Part shown: piece by piece, positions 32,855 through 41,375 of the stretch
How positions within the stretch are numbered: the stretch's first letter is position 1
Layout of the letters: each line of letters begins with the position of its first letter
From: Mycobacteriales bacterium
GTDB lineage: Bacteria > Actinomycetota > Actinomycetes > JAFAQI01
Length of the DNA stretch: 64,000 bases
Assembly (NCBI GenBank): GCA_035504215.1
Contig: DATJSI010000002.1
Location: 31,729 to 95,728, forward strand
Direction: 5' to 3'
Notes under the pieces: model-generated
Told to the model about the DNA's origin: nothing
Seen by the model: only the letters and a program-made list of their open reading frames with translations
The model's database searches: none
Translations under genes and position numbers: made by a program

Positions 32855-33505
32855 GTGACCGAACGCAGTGAGGCCGAAATCAGTCTCGCCAACCGCCGCT
32901 ACACCGAAACCTGGCTGGCCGAGGACGAGAGCCTCACCGGCGCCCGCCCACGCGGGGAAGAGCTGGGCGCGGTGCCGATCGGGTCCGGCGGAGGGGCCGT
33001 CCTGCGCTTCCTGGCGGCGAGCATCAACGCTCGCGCAGTGGTGGAGGTCGGCACCGGTGCAGGAGTGTCCGGCACCTGGCTGCTGCGCGGCATGGCCGAG
33101 GACGGCGTGCTCACCTCGATCGACCTGAAGGCGGAGCACCAGGCGGTGGCCCGCCAGACCTACGAGAACGCCGGCTTCCCCTCATCGCGAGTCCGGCTGA
33201 TCAGCGGTCCCGCGCTCGAGGTGCTGCCGCGCCTGTCCGATGCGGCCTACGACCTGGTCTTCATCGACGCCTTGAAGACCGAGTACCCGGCGTACCTCAC
33301 CGAGGCGCTGCGCCTGCTCCGCCCGGGCGGCGTCGTGGCGTTCGACAACGCGCTCTGGCACGGCCACGTGGCGGATCCCTCCAGCCGCGACGAGGGCACC
33401 CTCGCGATGCGCGAGCTGCTGAAGCGGGTTCGTGACGACGAACGCCTGGTGCCGGTGCTGCTGCCGAGCGGCGACGGCTTGCTCGTCGCCGTGATGCGCG
33501 GCTGA
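32855..33505 (+). CDS. SAM-dependent O-methyltransferase (catechol type)
   Basis: A 216-residue class I methyltransferase of the CaCoA-MT/COMT-like family. SAM loop VVEVGTGAGVSGTWLL, acidic SIDLKAEH, and the metal site aspartates in LVFIDALKTEYP and VVAFDNALWHG are visible. It would methylate a catechol-like hydroxyl with Mg2+; substrate unknown (Rv1220c is its mycobacterial neighbour equivalent). The stop TGA directly touches the convergent glgC stop (TGATCA), leaving no intergenic space. Confidence 0.9.
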   Translation: MTERSEAEISLANRRYTETWLAEDESLTGARPRGEELGAVPIGSGGGAVLRFLAASINARAVVEVGTGAGVSGTWLLRGMAEDGVLTSIDLKAEHQAVARQTYENAGFPSSRVRLISGPALEVLPRLSDAAYDLVFIDALKTEYPAYLTEALRLLRPGGVVAFDNALWHGHVADPSSRDEGTLAMRELLKRVRDDERLVPVLLPSGDGLLVAVMRG

Positions 33506-34744
33506 TCACTCGGTCGGGACGACCTGGCCCTTTCCGAGTACGACGACACCCTCGGCGCTGACCAGGAAACCGCGCGCCCGGTCGGCGTCGTGGTCGACAC
33601 CGATCTGAGCACCCGGTGGCACGAACACTCCTTTGTCGATGATGGCCCGGCGGAGCACCGCGCCCCGGCCAACGTCGACGCCGTGCATCAGCACGCACTC
33701 GTCGATCTCCGATCGCGAGTGGATCTTCACCCCCGGCGACAGCACCGATCGGCGCACCGTCCCGCCAGAGACGATGCACCCGGGCGACACCAGCGACTCG
33801 ATCGCGATGCCGGTGCGGTCGGGCGCCCCGTGCACGAACTTCGCCGGGGGCAGCGACGGGCTGGTCGACAGGATCGGCCACTGGCTGTTGTAGAGGTCGA
33901 ACACCGGCTTGGTCGACACCAGATCCATGTGCGCGTCGTGGTAGGTGTCGATGCTCCCCACGTCGCGCCAGTAACCGGCATCGCGCTCGGTCGCGCCTGG
34001 CACGTGGTTGGTGGTGAAGTCATAGACCTGCGCGGCGCCCTTGCCGACGAGCGCGGGGATCACGTCACCACCGAGGTCGTGGTTCGAGTCCTCGTTGTGC
34101 GCGTCCTGCCGGACCGCATCGAGCAGCGCCTCGGTCGTGAAGACGTAGTTGCCCATCGAGGCGAGCACGTGGTCGGGGTCCCCGGGCATGCCCGGCGGGT
34201 CTTGCGGCTTCTCGAGGAACTCATCGATCCGCAGACCGTCGTCCGCGCGGATGACGCCGAGTGAGGCGGACTGCTCGCGCGGCATCGGCAGGGCGGCGAC
34301 CGTAACGCCCGCCCCCGAGGCGATGTGCTGCTCGATCATCTGCCGGGCATCCATCCGGTAGACGTGGTCCGCGCCGAAGACGACGACGTACGACGGGTTC
34401 TCGTCGTAGATCAGGTTGAGCGACTGGTAGATGGCATCCGCCGAGCCGGCGAACCACTTCGGGCCCAGCCGCTGCTGCGCCGGCACCGGCGTGACGTAGT
34501 CGCCCATCAGCGACGACATCCGCCAGTTGATCGAGATGTGGCGGTTCAGCGAGTGCGACTTGTACTGGGTCAGCACCACGATCCGGCCGAGCTCGGAGTT
34601 GACCAGGTTGGAGAGCACGAAGTCGATCAACCGGTAGATGCCGCCGAACGGGACGGCGGGCTTGGCGCGGTCCGCGGTCAACGGCCAGAGCCGCTTGCCC
34701 TCGCCGCCGGCAAGGACCATTCCGAGCACGCGCCGCTGCGCCAC
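33506..34744 (-). CDS. glgC: Glucose-1-phosphate adenylyltransferase
   Basis: A 412-residue GlgC that makes ADP-glucose for glycogen. The nucleotide loop is [14 protein letters not shown], with AKPAVPFGG following; [10 protein letters not shown] holds the metal-binding aspartate, and EFLEKPQ the sugar-1-phosphate lysine. The C-terminal third is the left-handed beta-helix ([13 protein letters not shown]). glgA, often its neighbour, is not in the window. The pepA start is 20 bp upstream. Confidence 0.94.
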   Translation of the reverse strand: MAQRRVLGMVLAGGEGKRLWPLTADRAKPAVPFGGIYRLIDFVLSNLVNSELGRIVVLTQYKSHSLNRHISINWRMSSLMGDYVTPVPAQQRLGPKWFAGSADAIYQSLNLIYDENPSYVVVFGADHVYRMDARQMIEQHIASGAGVTVAALPMPREQSASLGVIRADDGLRIDEFLEKPQDPPGMPGDPDHVLASMGNYVFTTEALLDAVRQDAHNEDSNHDLGGDVIPALVGKGAAQVYDFTTNHVPGATERDAGYWRDVGSIDTYHDAHMDLVSTKPVFDLYNSQWPILSTSPSLPPAKFVHGAPDRTGIAIESLVSPGCIVSGGTVRRSVLSPGVKIHSRSEIDECVLMHGVDVGRGAVLRRAIIDKGVFVPPGAQIGVDHDADRARGFLVSAEGVVVLGKGQVVPTE

Positions 34745-34764
34745 GGCCTCAGTGTCTCAGTGTC

Positions 34765-36222
34765 TCAGGATTCGAGCCAACGCAGGAAGGTGCGTACGCC
34801 GAAACCGGTCGCGCCCTTGGTGACCTCGTCCTCGTCCGCCTCGGCCCGCGCGGGTCCGGCGACATCGAGATGCGCCCATGGCACGCCGCCGGCGAACTCC
34901 CGGAGGAACAGCGCGGCCATGATCGAGCCGCCGCTGTACTCCCGCTCGGGGTCACCGGTGTTGCGCAGGTCCGCGATCGAGGAGTCCAGACCGTCGCGGT
35001 AGTCGTCAACGAGCGGCATCGCCCACAACCGCTCGCCGGCCGACCCCGCGGCCGCGAGCAGCTCGTCACGCAGCCCGTCGCTGGTCGAGTAGAGCGCGCC
35101 GTGCCGGCTCCCGAGCCCGATCCGCGCCGCGCCGGTCAGCGTGGCGATGTCGACGATCGCATCCGGCGCGAGGTTGGCCGCCGCGTAGGCGAGCGCGTCG
35201 GCGAGGACGACCCGGCCCTCGGCGTCGGTGTTGAGCACCTCGTCGGTGCGCCCGCCGTAGTGGCGGACCACGTCCCCTGGCCGGGTCGCGCTGCCGCTCG
35301 GCATGTTCTCGGCGAGCGGGACCAGCCCGGTCACCGCGACGCCGATCTCGAGCGCGGGCAACGCGGCCATGGTCGCGATCACCGCGCCGGCACCGGCCAT
35401 GTCGGTCTTCATGCCGGCGATCGCGTCGGTCCGCTTGAGCGACAAGCCGCCGGAGTCGAAGGTGATCCCCTTGCCCACGAGCACGACGTGCCGGTCGGCT
35501 CCGGCCGGCTGGTAGGCCAGCTCGACGAAGTACGGCGGGCGGGACGAGCCGGCGCCGACCGCGAGCACGCCACCGAAGCCCTCTGCCGCCAGTTGCGCTG
35601 CATCACGGACCGCGACCGTGAGGCCGGCCGCCTCGCCGAGCTCCCGGGCCTGCTCGGCCAGCCACTGCGGTGACTTGCCGAGCGAGGGTGCGTTCGCAAG
35701 GTCGCGCGCGCGGCGGACCGCCAGGGTGACCGCCGCAGCCCGGGCCAGTGCGGGACGAAGGCCGCCCGGGTCGTCGACGACCAGTTTCGCGCGCTTCAAC
35801 GCCGGCGGCTTCGCACCGTTGACCGAGTACCGGTAGGTGGCGAGCGCCAACGCCTCCGCCACGGCCCGCACGGCCGGCTCGTCGTCGCCGTCGACGATGG
35901 TCGTGGCGAGCGACTTCGAATCCTTGGCCCGCCGGGCCACGGCCGCGGCGGCCTTGCGCAGTGCGGCCGGCGAACCGTCGCCGATACCGGCCAGCAGGAC
36001 CAGGTCGAGGCCGTCCCGACGGACCGGGATGACCGTGACCTCTCCGGCCCTGCCGGTCGCCTTCTCCGCCTTGAGCGCCGCCACGGCGTCGATTCCGAGC
36101 GCGCGGAGCTCCGCCGCGCCCCGACCGAGCCGGTACGCCCCGCCCGAACGCCCCGCGACCGCCACCGCGAGCGTCGCAGCGCTCCCGGCGAGCGGCCCGC
36201 GGGCCGCTGCGACGGCGATCAT
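34765..36222 (-). CDS. pepA: Leucyl aminopeptidase (M17)
   Basis: A 485-residue M17 metallopeptidase from the ATG at 36,222. Metal and catalytic motifs are GKGITFDSGGLSLK, MKTDMAGAG and NTDAEGRVVLADAL. It removes N-terminal residues from peptides in the cytosol. The upstream ATG at 36,270 is in frame but lies inside DUF3117, so I took the inner start 19 bp after that stop. The ribosome site is weak, which suggests coupling to the small gene upstream. Confidence 0.92.
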   Translation of the reverse strand: MIAVAAARGPLAGSAATLAVAVAGRSGGAYRLGRGAAELRALGIDAVAALKAEKATGRAGEVTVIPVRRDGLDLVLLAGIGDGSPAALRKAAAAVARRAKDSKSLATTIVDGDDEPAVRAVAEALALATYRYSVNGAKPPALKRAKLVVDDPGGLRPALARAAAVTLAVRRARDLANAPSLGKSPQWLAEQARELGEAAGLTVAVRDAAQLAAEGFGGVLAVGAGSSRPPYFVELAYQPAGADRHVVLVGKGITFDSGGLSLKRTDAIAGMKTDMAGAGAVIATMAALPALEIGVAVTGLVPLAENMPSGSATRPGDVVRHYGGRTDEVLNTDAEGRVVLADALAYAAANLAPDAIVDIATLTGAARIGLGSRHGALYSTSDGLRDELLAAAGSAGERLWAMPLVDDYRDGLDSSIADLRNTGDPEREYSGGSIMAALFLREFAGGVPWAHLDVAGPARAEADEDEVTKGATGFGVRTFLRWLES

Positions 36223-36241
36223 GGACGAGGCGCCCAGCGGG

Positions 36242-36409
36242 TCAGCCAACAGCACTCTTGAGGGCATCACCGAGGTTGGTCGCCTCGGCCGGGGTCAGCT
36301 CGACCACGAGCCGGCCACCGCCCTCGAGCGGTACGCGCATGACGATGCCACGTCCTTCCTTGGTCACCTCGAGCGGACCATCGCCCGTCCGCGGCTTCAT
36401 GGCAGCCAT
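36242..36409 (-). CDS. DUF3117 small protein
   Basis: A 55-residue protein, MAAMKPRTGDGPLEVTKEG..., ending in LKSAVG. This is the actinobacteria-specific DUF3117 (mycobacterial Rv1211); function unknown. The ATG at 36,409 has AAGGAG 7 nt upstream, and a GATAAT box lies further up near 36,455. It precedes pepA by 19 bp and is likely co-transcribed. Its shortness makes it easy to miss. Confidence 0.88.
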   Translation of the reverse strand: MAAMKPRTGDGPLEVTKEGRGIVMRVPLEGGGRLVVELTPAEATNLGDALKSAVG

Positions 36410-36502
36410 CCGCGTGCTCCTTCGTTCGTCTGAATTTGCTGCTTCGCCCCATTATCGCGGACCGAACCCCCTGCGCGCGATCCGGCGGGGCAGACTGCCT
36501 TC

Positions 36503-37300
36503 GTGAACGCGAGATCCGCGCTGTTCGACCTGTACGGCGACCACCTCGCCGCGCGGGGCGGCCAGGCGCCCGTGGCGGCGCTGGTGCGCTGTCTCGGCGC
36601 GCTCGGAATCGCCCCGCCCGCGGTGCGTACCGCGGTCTCCCGCATGGTCCGGCAGGGCTGGCTCACCGGCGTGCGGACGGCGGCCGGGCCGGGCTACGCG
36701 CTCACCGAGCGGGCGGTCAGCCGGCTGGACGAGGCGGGCGCCCGGATCTACCGGACCCGCGAGCAGCCCTGGGACGGCTGCTGGCATCTGCTCGTCGTCG
36801 ATCGGGTCCGCGACCGCTCACGCCGCGACCGGTTGCGGGTCGGGCTGCGCTACCTCGGCTACGGCACGCTCGACGACACCACGTGGCTCGCGCCGCGGCC
36901 GTCCAGCGAGCTCGACGGCCTGCTGGCGACCGAGCGGGTCGAGGCCGCCCGGTTCACCGCGACCCACGACGGCGACACCGAGGCGCTGGTCGCGCGGGTC
37001 TGGGACCTGGACACGCTCGCAGCGGCGTACCGGAGCTGGCTCGACCTCGCCGAGCGGATCGTCGCCGGAGTCGACCCGGCCGGCGGCGACGAGGCTGCCT
37101 TCGCGGCCCGCACCGAGCTCGTGCACGAGTGGCGCAAGTTCCTGTTCACCGACCCTCGGCTGCCCGATCAGCTGCTGCCACCGGACTGGGTCGGCAGGAA
37201 CGCCGCGCAATACTTCGACGACCAGGCGACTCGGCTGCTCCCGGCCGCCGTCCGCTTCATCGACGCCAGCCTCGAGCCCGAGGGACGGAGGACGCAATGA
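36503..37300 (+). CDS. PaaX-family transcriptional regulator
   Basis: A 265-residue PaaX-type protein: an N-terminal winged helix (PPAVRTAVSRMVRQGWLTG), the central RTREQPWDGCWHLLVV segment, and a C-terminal domain. PaaX repressors bind phenylacetyl-CoA and control its catabolism. The GTG at 36,503 is 6 nt from a CAGACT box. Its stop overlaps the enoyl-CoA hydratase ATG as ATGA, so regulator and enzyme are made together. Confidence 0.9.
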   Translation: MNARSALFDLYGDHLAARGGQAPVAALVRCLGALGIAPPAVRTAVSRMVRQGWLTGVRTAAGPGYALTERAVSRLDEAGARIYRTREQPWDGCWHLLVVDRVRDRSRRDRLRVGLRYLGYGTLDDTTWLAPRPSSELDGLLATERVEAARFTATHDGDTEALVARVWDLDTLAAAYRSWLDLAERIVAGVDPAGGDEAAFAARTELVHEWRKFLFTDPRLPDQLLPPDWVGRNAAQYFDDQATRLLPAAVRFIDASLEPEGRRTQ

Positions 37301-38082
37301 GTGACGGCATCGGCTACGCGGTGGCCGACGGGACCGCCCGGATCACGCTGGACCGCCCGGAGTCGCTCAACTCGCTCACCGTGACGATGAAGGTCGGGCT
37401 GATCGAGGCGCTGGCCAGAGCGCATTCCGACGATGCGGTCCGAGCGGTCGTGCTCACCGGCAGCGGGCGCGCGTTCTGCGTCGGGCAGGACCTCAAGGAA
37501 CATGCCGCGGCGCTCGCATCGGGCGACTCCGAGCTCAGCACCGTCGTCGAGCACTTCAACCCGATCACGGAGGCGATCGCGGGCCTGCCCAAGCCGGTCA
37601 TCGCGGCGGTCAACGGGGTGGCCGCCGGGGCCGGCGCCTCGCTCGCGTTCGCCTGCGACCTGCGGATCGCGGCTGATAACGCGTCGTTTCTCATGGCGTT
37701 CGCCAACGTCGGGCTCGGCCCGGACACCGGCGCCTCCTGGACGCTGCAGCGCCTGATCGGCGCGGGCCGCGCCACGGCCATGCTGATGCTCGCCGAGCCC
37801 GTCCCGGCGGCGCAGGCGCTCGAGATGGGCCTGGTCAGCGCGGTCGTCCCGGGGGCGAGTCTCGAGTCCGTGGTGGGCGAGCTTGCGGCCAAGCTTGCTT
37901 CCGGGCCCACTCGCGCCTACGCGGCGATCAAGGACACCGTGCGCTTTGCCGCGACGCACCCCCTGACTGAGAGCTTGGCCCGCGAGGCCGAGCAGCAGGG
38001 CAGCTGCGGGCGCACCGAGGACCACGCGAACGCAGTCGCTGCCTTCTTGGCGAAACAACCCGTGAGCTTCAACGGGCGCTGA
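37297..38082 (+). CDS. Enoyl-CoA hydratase/isomerase
   Basis: A 261-residue crotonase. CoA-binding strand ITLDRPESLNSL, oxyanion hole GRAFCVGQDL and NGVAAGAGASLAFACDL, and the active-site region GLGPDTGASWTLQRL are visible. The catalytic position reads Asp rather than the Glu of classical hydratase, as in PaaG-like isomerases. With the PaaX partner this suggests a phenylacetate or related ring-derived CoA pathway, but no other paa genes are present. A GGAGG ribosome site precedes the ATG. Confidence 0.88.
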   Translation: MSDGIGYAVADGTARITLDRPESLNSLTVTMKVGLIEALARAHSDDAVRAVVLTGSGRAFCVGQDLKEHAAALASGDSELSTVVEHFNPITEAIAGLPKPVIAAVNGVAAGAGASLAFACDLRIAADNASFLMAFANVGLGPDTGASWTLQRLIGAGRATAMLMLAEPVPAAQALEMGLVSAVVPGASLESVVGELAAKLASGPTRAYAAIKDTVRFAATHPLTESLAREAEQQGSCGRTEDHANAVAAFLAKQPVSFNGR

Positions 38083-38083
38083 C

Positions 38084-38767
38084 GTGCGTCGAGACGGGTG
38101 GGCGCGGCTGCTCGCCGCCGTCACCGCGCTCGTGGTAATCGCAGGCATCGTTCTCCAGATCCACGCGACCGCGACCTCGACCGGCGGGTTCTTCAGCAGC
38201 AAAGGCGAGCGGATCGCGAACATCTTCTGCTTCTTCACGATCCTGTCGAACCTGCTGCTTGCCGTCACGAACGCAGTCCTGGTCGCGGACCCCCATCGCT
38301 GTACGCCGATCTTTTCTGCCCTGCGACTTTCTGCCGTGCTCAGCATGATCGTCACCGGGGTCGTCTTTCACATCGCGCTCGCGGGGCTGCACGACCTGCA
38401 TGGAACTGCCAAGGTGGCCGACCTGCTGCTGCACACCGTCTCGCCCGTCCTGGCCGTGGTCGGCTGGCTGTACGCCGGGCCGCGCGGTGCGATCGACGGT
38501 CGCGTGGTCGGGTTGAGCGTCGGCTACCCCGTGCTCTGGCTGGTCGCGACTCTCATCCGCGGCGCGGTCGTGGGCTTCTATCCGTATCCGTTCCTTGACG
38601 CGACCACCCACGGCTACCTTCGCGTGGCGGTGAACAGCGTGATCGTCGCCGCACTGTTCCTTGGCCTTGCTGCCGGCGCCGCGTGGCTCGACCGGAGGCT
38701 GCCTGGTCGCGCTGCCACGCCTGCAGTCGCGATCAGCGCAGCCAGCACTCCGCAAGGTGGTCGTTGA
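38084..38767 (+). CDS. Pr6Pr-family six-helix membrane protein
   Basis: A 227-residue protein with six hydrophobic helices, matching the Pr6Pr (putative integral membrane protein) family common in actinomycetes. FFTILSNLLLAVTNAVLV and HTVSPVLAVVGWLYAGPRG are the family core. Function unknown. GTG follows the hydratase stop by one base, so it is in the PaaX operon, but the last 35 bases overlap the convergent tag gene. Confidence 0.85.
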   Translation: MRRDGWARLLAAVTALVVIAGIVLQIHATATSTGGFFSSKGERIANIFCFFTILSNLLLAVTNAVLVADPHRCTPIFSALRLSAVLSMIVTGVVFHIALAGLHDLHGTAKVADLLLHTVSPVLAVVGWLYAGPRGAIDGRVVGLSVGYPVLWLVATLIRGAVVGFYPYPFLDATTHGYLRVAVNSVIVAALFLGLAAGAAWLDRRLPGRAATPAVAISAASTPQGGR

Positions 38768-39308
38768 CCAGCCCGGTTGCCTGCATGAGCGCGTAGAGCG
38801 TGGTTGGCCCGACAAAGCGAAAACCGTTGCGCTTCAACGCCTTTGCGAGTGCCACCGACTCCTCCGACGACGCCTGCAGGTCGGTGAGCGTTTTGGGCGC
38901 GGGGGCCGGTGTGGCCGGCGCGTATCCCGTGACGAACGCAAGCAGGCCGCCTTCGAGGTCGCGGGCCGCGCGAGCGTTGGCGATTGCTGCCTCGATCTTC
39001 AGCCGGTTGCGCACGATCCCCGCATCTCCCAGCAAGCGCTCCACGTCGCGCTCGTCGAACTCGGCGACGTCGGGGATGGAGAAGTTCGCGAAGGCCGCCC
39101 GGAACCCCGGGCGCTTGCGCATGACAATGAGCCACGACAGCCCCGACTGGAACGCCTCGAGCGTGAGTCGCTCGAACATCGCGTCATCGCTGCTGAGCGG
39201 CCGGCCCCACTCCTCGTCGTGATACGTCACGTAGTCGGCGGTAGACAGTGCCCACGGGCAGCGCAGCTTGCCGTCCTCGCCGGGCACTGCGCCGCTCGTG
39301 CGGCTCAT
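38733..39308 (-). CDS. tag: DNA-3-methyladenine glycosylase I
   Basis: A 191-residue TagI enzyme that removes 3-methyladenine from DNA. The N-terminal zinc ligand region RCPWALSTADYVTYHDEEWG, the catalytic-pocket ERLTLEAFQSGLSW, and the C-terminal GLVNDHLAECW with its zinc H and C are visible. ATG overlaps the stop of the upstream DivIVA-domain gene as ATGA. The mycobacterial equivalent in this neighbourhood is Rv1210. Confidence 0.93.
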   Translation of the reverse strand: MSRTSGAVPGEDGKLRCPWALSTADYVTYHDEEWGRPLSSDDAMFERLTLEAFQSGLSWLIVMRKRPGFRAAFANFSIPDVAEFDERDVERLLGDAGIVRNRLKIEAAIANARAARDLEGGLLAFVTGYAPATPAPAPKTLTDLQASSEESVALAKALKRNGFRFVGPTTLYALMQATGLVNDHLAECWLR

Positions 39309-39568
39309 CGCTCCTCGGCGCTCGGCATCGCCCGCATCGACTCCGCGATCCGCTCGAGGGCGTTGTCGACGTCCTCCATGCGGTAACCCCGGGCGCTGGT
39401 GCGGAACCGCAGGCCGGCGATGTCGTCGGCAGTCAGCCGCCGGTCGGGCAGGCCGAGGTCGCCGTGATCGACCGTCTCCTCGCTGAGCCCGCGGTCATTC
39501 AGCGTCAGCGCGAGTGCGACGCCGATCAAGATGATGATGCCGAGCAGCACCAGGACGATGAGGCCCAC
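39305..39568 (-). CDS. DivIVA-domain small membrane protein
   Basis: An 87-residue protein from the GTG at 39,568: one N-terminal helix (LIVLVLLGIIILIGVALALTL) and a short DivIVA-type motif (GLRFRTSARGYRMEDVDNAL). The FR...RGYR...DVD pattern is the membrane-curvature/binding motif of DivIVA/Wag31 proteins. It probably anchors at the inner membrane and may help localise growth or division proteins. It is coupled to tag. Confidence 0.82.
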   Translation of the reverse strand: MGLIVLVLLGIIILIGVALALTLNDRGLSEETVDHGDLGLPDRRLTADDIAGLRFRTSARGYRMEDVDNALERIAESMRAMPSAEER

Positions 39569-39618
39569 CTGTGCATCGTGGCACGCCCGGCCGACAAACC
39601 CGCGCCGACTCCGGCCGA

Positions 39619-40422
39619 TCAGTGCGCCAGCCGGGTCTCCAGGATCGAGTTGCCGCCGTCGACCGTGACCGACTGCCCGGTCACGTACGACGCACCCGGC
39701 GTGCAGAGCCACGCAATCACCGACGCAACCTCATCCGGTCGGCCGCTGCGCCCGACCGGGGTCACTTCGCCCTCCCGTGCCTCATCCGCGGTCTGTGACG
39801 CGGTGGCGATCCACCCCGGCGCGACCGAGTTCACCGTGATGCCGCGGTCGGCGACATCCGTGGCGATCGCCCGGCACAGGCCGAGCATGCCGGCCTTCGA
39901 TGCGGCGTACGCCACGTCGTCCCGCATGGCCATGACGGGGCCGGTGACGCTGCTGACCATCACGATCCGTCCCCAGCCACGGCCGATCATTCCGGGCAGC
40001 GCTGCCTTCGAGACGAGGAACGCGGTGTCCAGGTTGCGGGTGAGCGAGGCCCGCCAGTCGGCGTACGACAACGCCTGCGCGCTGCCACCCCGGAAGTCCG
40101 GGTCGCGGACCGAGACCATCCCCGCGTTGTTCACGACGATGTCGACGCGACCCCAGCGCTGCTCGGCGGCGGCCAGCAGGTCGGTCGCGGCGACCGGATC
40201 GGTCAGATCGCCGGCCACGCCGATCGCCTCGACTCCGGACTCGCCCAGCTCGGCCGCCCGGTCATGCACGCGGTCGGTCGTCGCGGCCACCACGATCGCG
40301 GCGCCGAGCGCAGCCAGCTCCCGGCAGGCCGCGAACCCGATCCCCTCTGCGCTGCCCGCGCCGGTGACGACCGCCACCCGGCCGGTCAGGTCGAATGCCG
40401 AAGGCAACGTCACGAGCGGCAA
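39619..40422 (-). CDS. SDR-family oxidoreductase
   Basis: A 267-residue classical SDR with [13 protein letters not shown] as nucleotide loop, NNAGMV, catalytic serine in MVSSVTGPV and YAASKAGM as the Y-x3-K. The C-terminus [15 protein letters not shown] is standard. Substrate unknown. It shares only family traits with the SDR at 25.4 kb. The gap to the LOG gene upstream contains the GGGCCAT repeats. Confidence 0.88.
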   Translation of the reverse strand: MPLVTLPSAFDLTGRVAVVTGAGSAEGIGFAACRELAALGAAIVVAATTDRVHDRAAELGESGVEAIGVAGDLTDPVAATDLLAAAEQRWGRVDIVVNNAGMVSVRDPDFRGGSAQALSYADWRASLTRNLDTAFLVSKAALPGMIGRGWGRIVMVSSVTGPVMAMRDDVAYAASKAGMLGLCRAIATDVADRGITVNSVAPGWIATASQTADEAREGEVTPVGRSGRPDEVASVIAWLCTPGASYVTGQSVTVDGGNSILETRLAH

Positions 40423-40450
40423 CCTCTCACAACGAGCCCAGGTGGAGGGA

Positions 40451-40565
40451 ACGCATGGCCCATGAGTGCTCCGCGCCTCGACACCGATGGGCCATGCGTG
40501 TCGCCCTAACGACAGCTGTGGGTCATGCGGGTCGCGGCCCTGTGCACGGATGGGCCATACGTGTC
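40451..40565. repeat. Degenerate GGGCCAT repeats with 13-bp inverted pair
   Basis: ACGCATGGCCCAT (40,451-40,463) and ATGGGCCATGCGT (40,487-40,499) are perfect 13-bp inverted copies around a 23-nt loop. Further direct copies are GTGGGTCATGCGGGTC (40,518-40,533) and ATGGGCCATACGTGTC (40,550-40,565), 31-32 bp apart. The last copy reaches into the LOG stop codon. No protein explains them. Confidence 0.55.
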
Positions 40566-41325
40566 AGACGTCCGCGGGGCGGCCGGCCTGGCTCTCCCGG
40601 ATGATCTCGACGACCTCGTCGACGTCGTCGCTGACCCGGATCAGGTCCAGGTCCGGGACCGAGATCTTGCCCTGCTCGAGCATCGAGCTCCGCAGCCAGT
40701 CCAGCAGGCCGGTCCAGTATCGGCGGCCGTACAGGATCACCGGGAACGATGTGATCTTGCCGGTCTGGACCAGCGTGAGCGCCTCGAACAGCTCATCCAT
40801 TGTGCCGAACCCGCCGGGCAGTACGACGAACGCCTGCGAGTACTTCACGAACATCGTCTTGCGCACGAAGAAGTAGCGAAAGTTGACCCCGACGTCGACC
40901 CAGTCGTTCAGGCGCTGCTCGAAGGGGAGCTCGATGCCGAGCCCGATCGAGACCCCGCCGGCCTCGGTACAGCCCTTGTTGACCGCTTCCATGACGCCCG
41001 GCCCGCCACCGGTAATGACCGCCCAGCCGTCGCGAGCGAGCGCGCCACCGAGCTGCTCTCCCGCGACGTACTCCGGCGCGCCGGGCACGGTCCGTGACGA
41101 GCCGAAGACGCACACCGCGCGAGGCGCCTCGGCGAGCAAGCCGAAACCCTCGACGAACTCCGCCTGGATCCGCAGCACCCGCCAGGGATCGGTGTGCACC
41201 CAGTCCGAGGGACCCCGGGTGTCGAGCAGCCGCTGGTCCGTCGTCGAGGTCTGCACCTGCTGGCGGCGGAACACAATCGGGCCGCGCTGCTTCTCCGGCA
41301 TGCGGTCCGGGTCTTTGAAGTCCAC
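40564..41325 (-). CDS. LOG-family protein (TIGR00730)
   Basis: A 253-residue LOG protein with GGGPGVMEAVNKG and PGGFGTMDELFE, the phosphoribohydrolase active-site motifs. Members release free cytokinin from cytokinin riboside monophosphate or act on other nucleotide 5'-monophosphates. The mycobacterial Rv1205 is the equivalent. An N-terminal ~60 residues (RGPIVFRRQQVQTSTT) extends before the core. It lies 50 bp after dapE on the same strand. Confidence 0.9.
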   Translation of the reverse strand: MDFKDPDRMPEKQRGPIVFRRQQVQTSTTDQRLLDTRGPSDWVHTDPWRVLRIQAEFVEGFGLLAEAPRAVCVFGSSRTVPGAPEYVAGEQLGGALARDGWAVITGGGPGVMEAVNKGCTEAGGVSIGLGIELPFEQRLNDWVDVGVNFRYFFVRKTMFVKYSQAFVVLPGGFGTMDELFEALTLVQTGKITSFPVILYGRRYWTGLLDWLRSSMLEQGKISVPDLDLIRVSDDVDEVVEIIRESQAGRPADV

Positions 41326-41375
41326 GCGCGGAGGCTACCCGCTCGGCCGGCCGCGACTGGGCCGCCCGCAGCGGG

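Noticed and set aside
34765..36270. pepA start at 36,270
   Set aside because: It would place 28 bp of pepA inside DUF3117; the Met at 36,222 begins a normal M17 N-terminus.
40423..40570. CRISPR-like array
   Set aside because: The units are degenerate, partly inverted, only four in number, and no cas genes are nearby.
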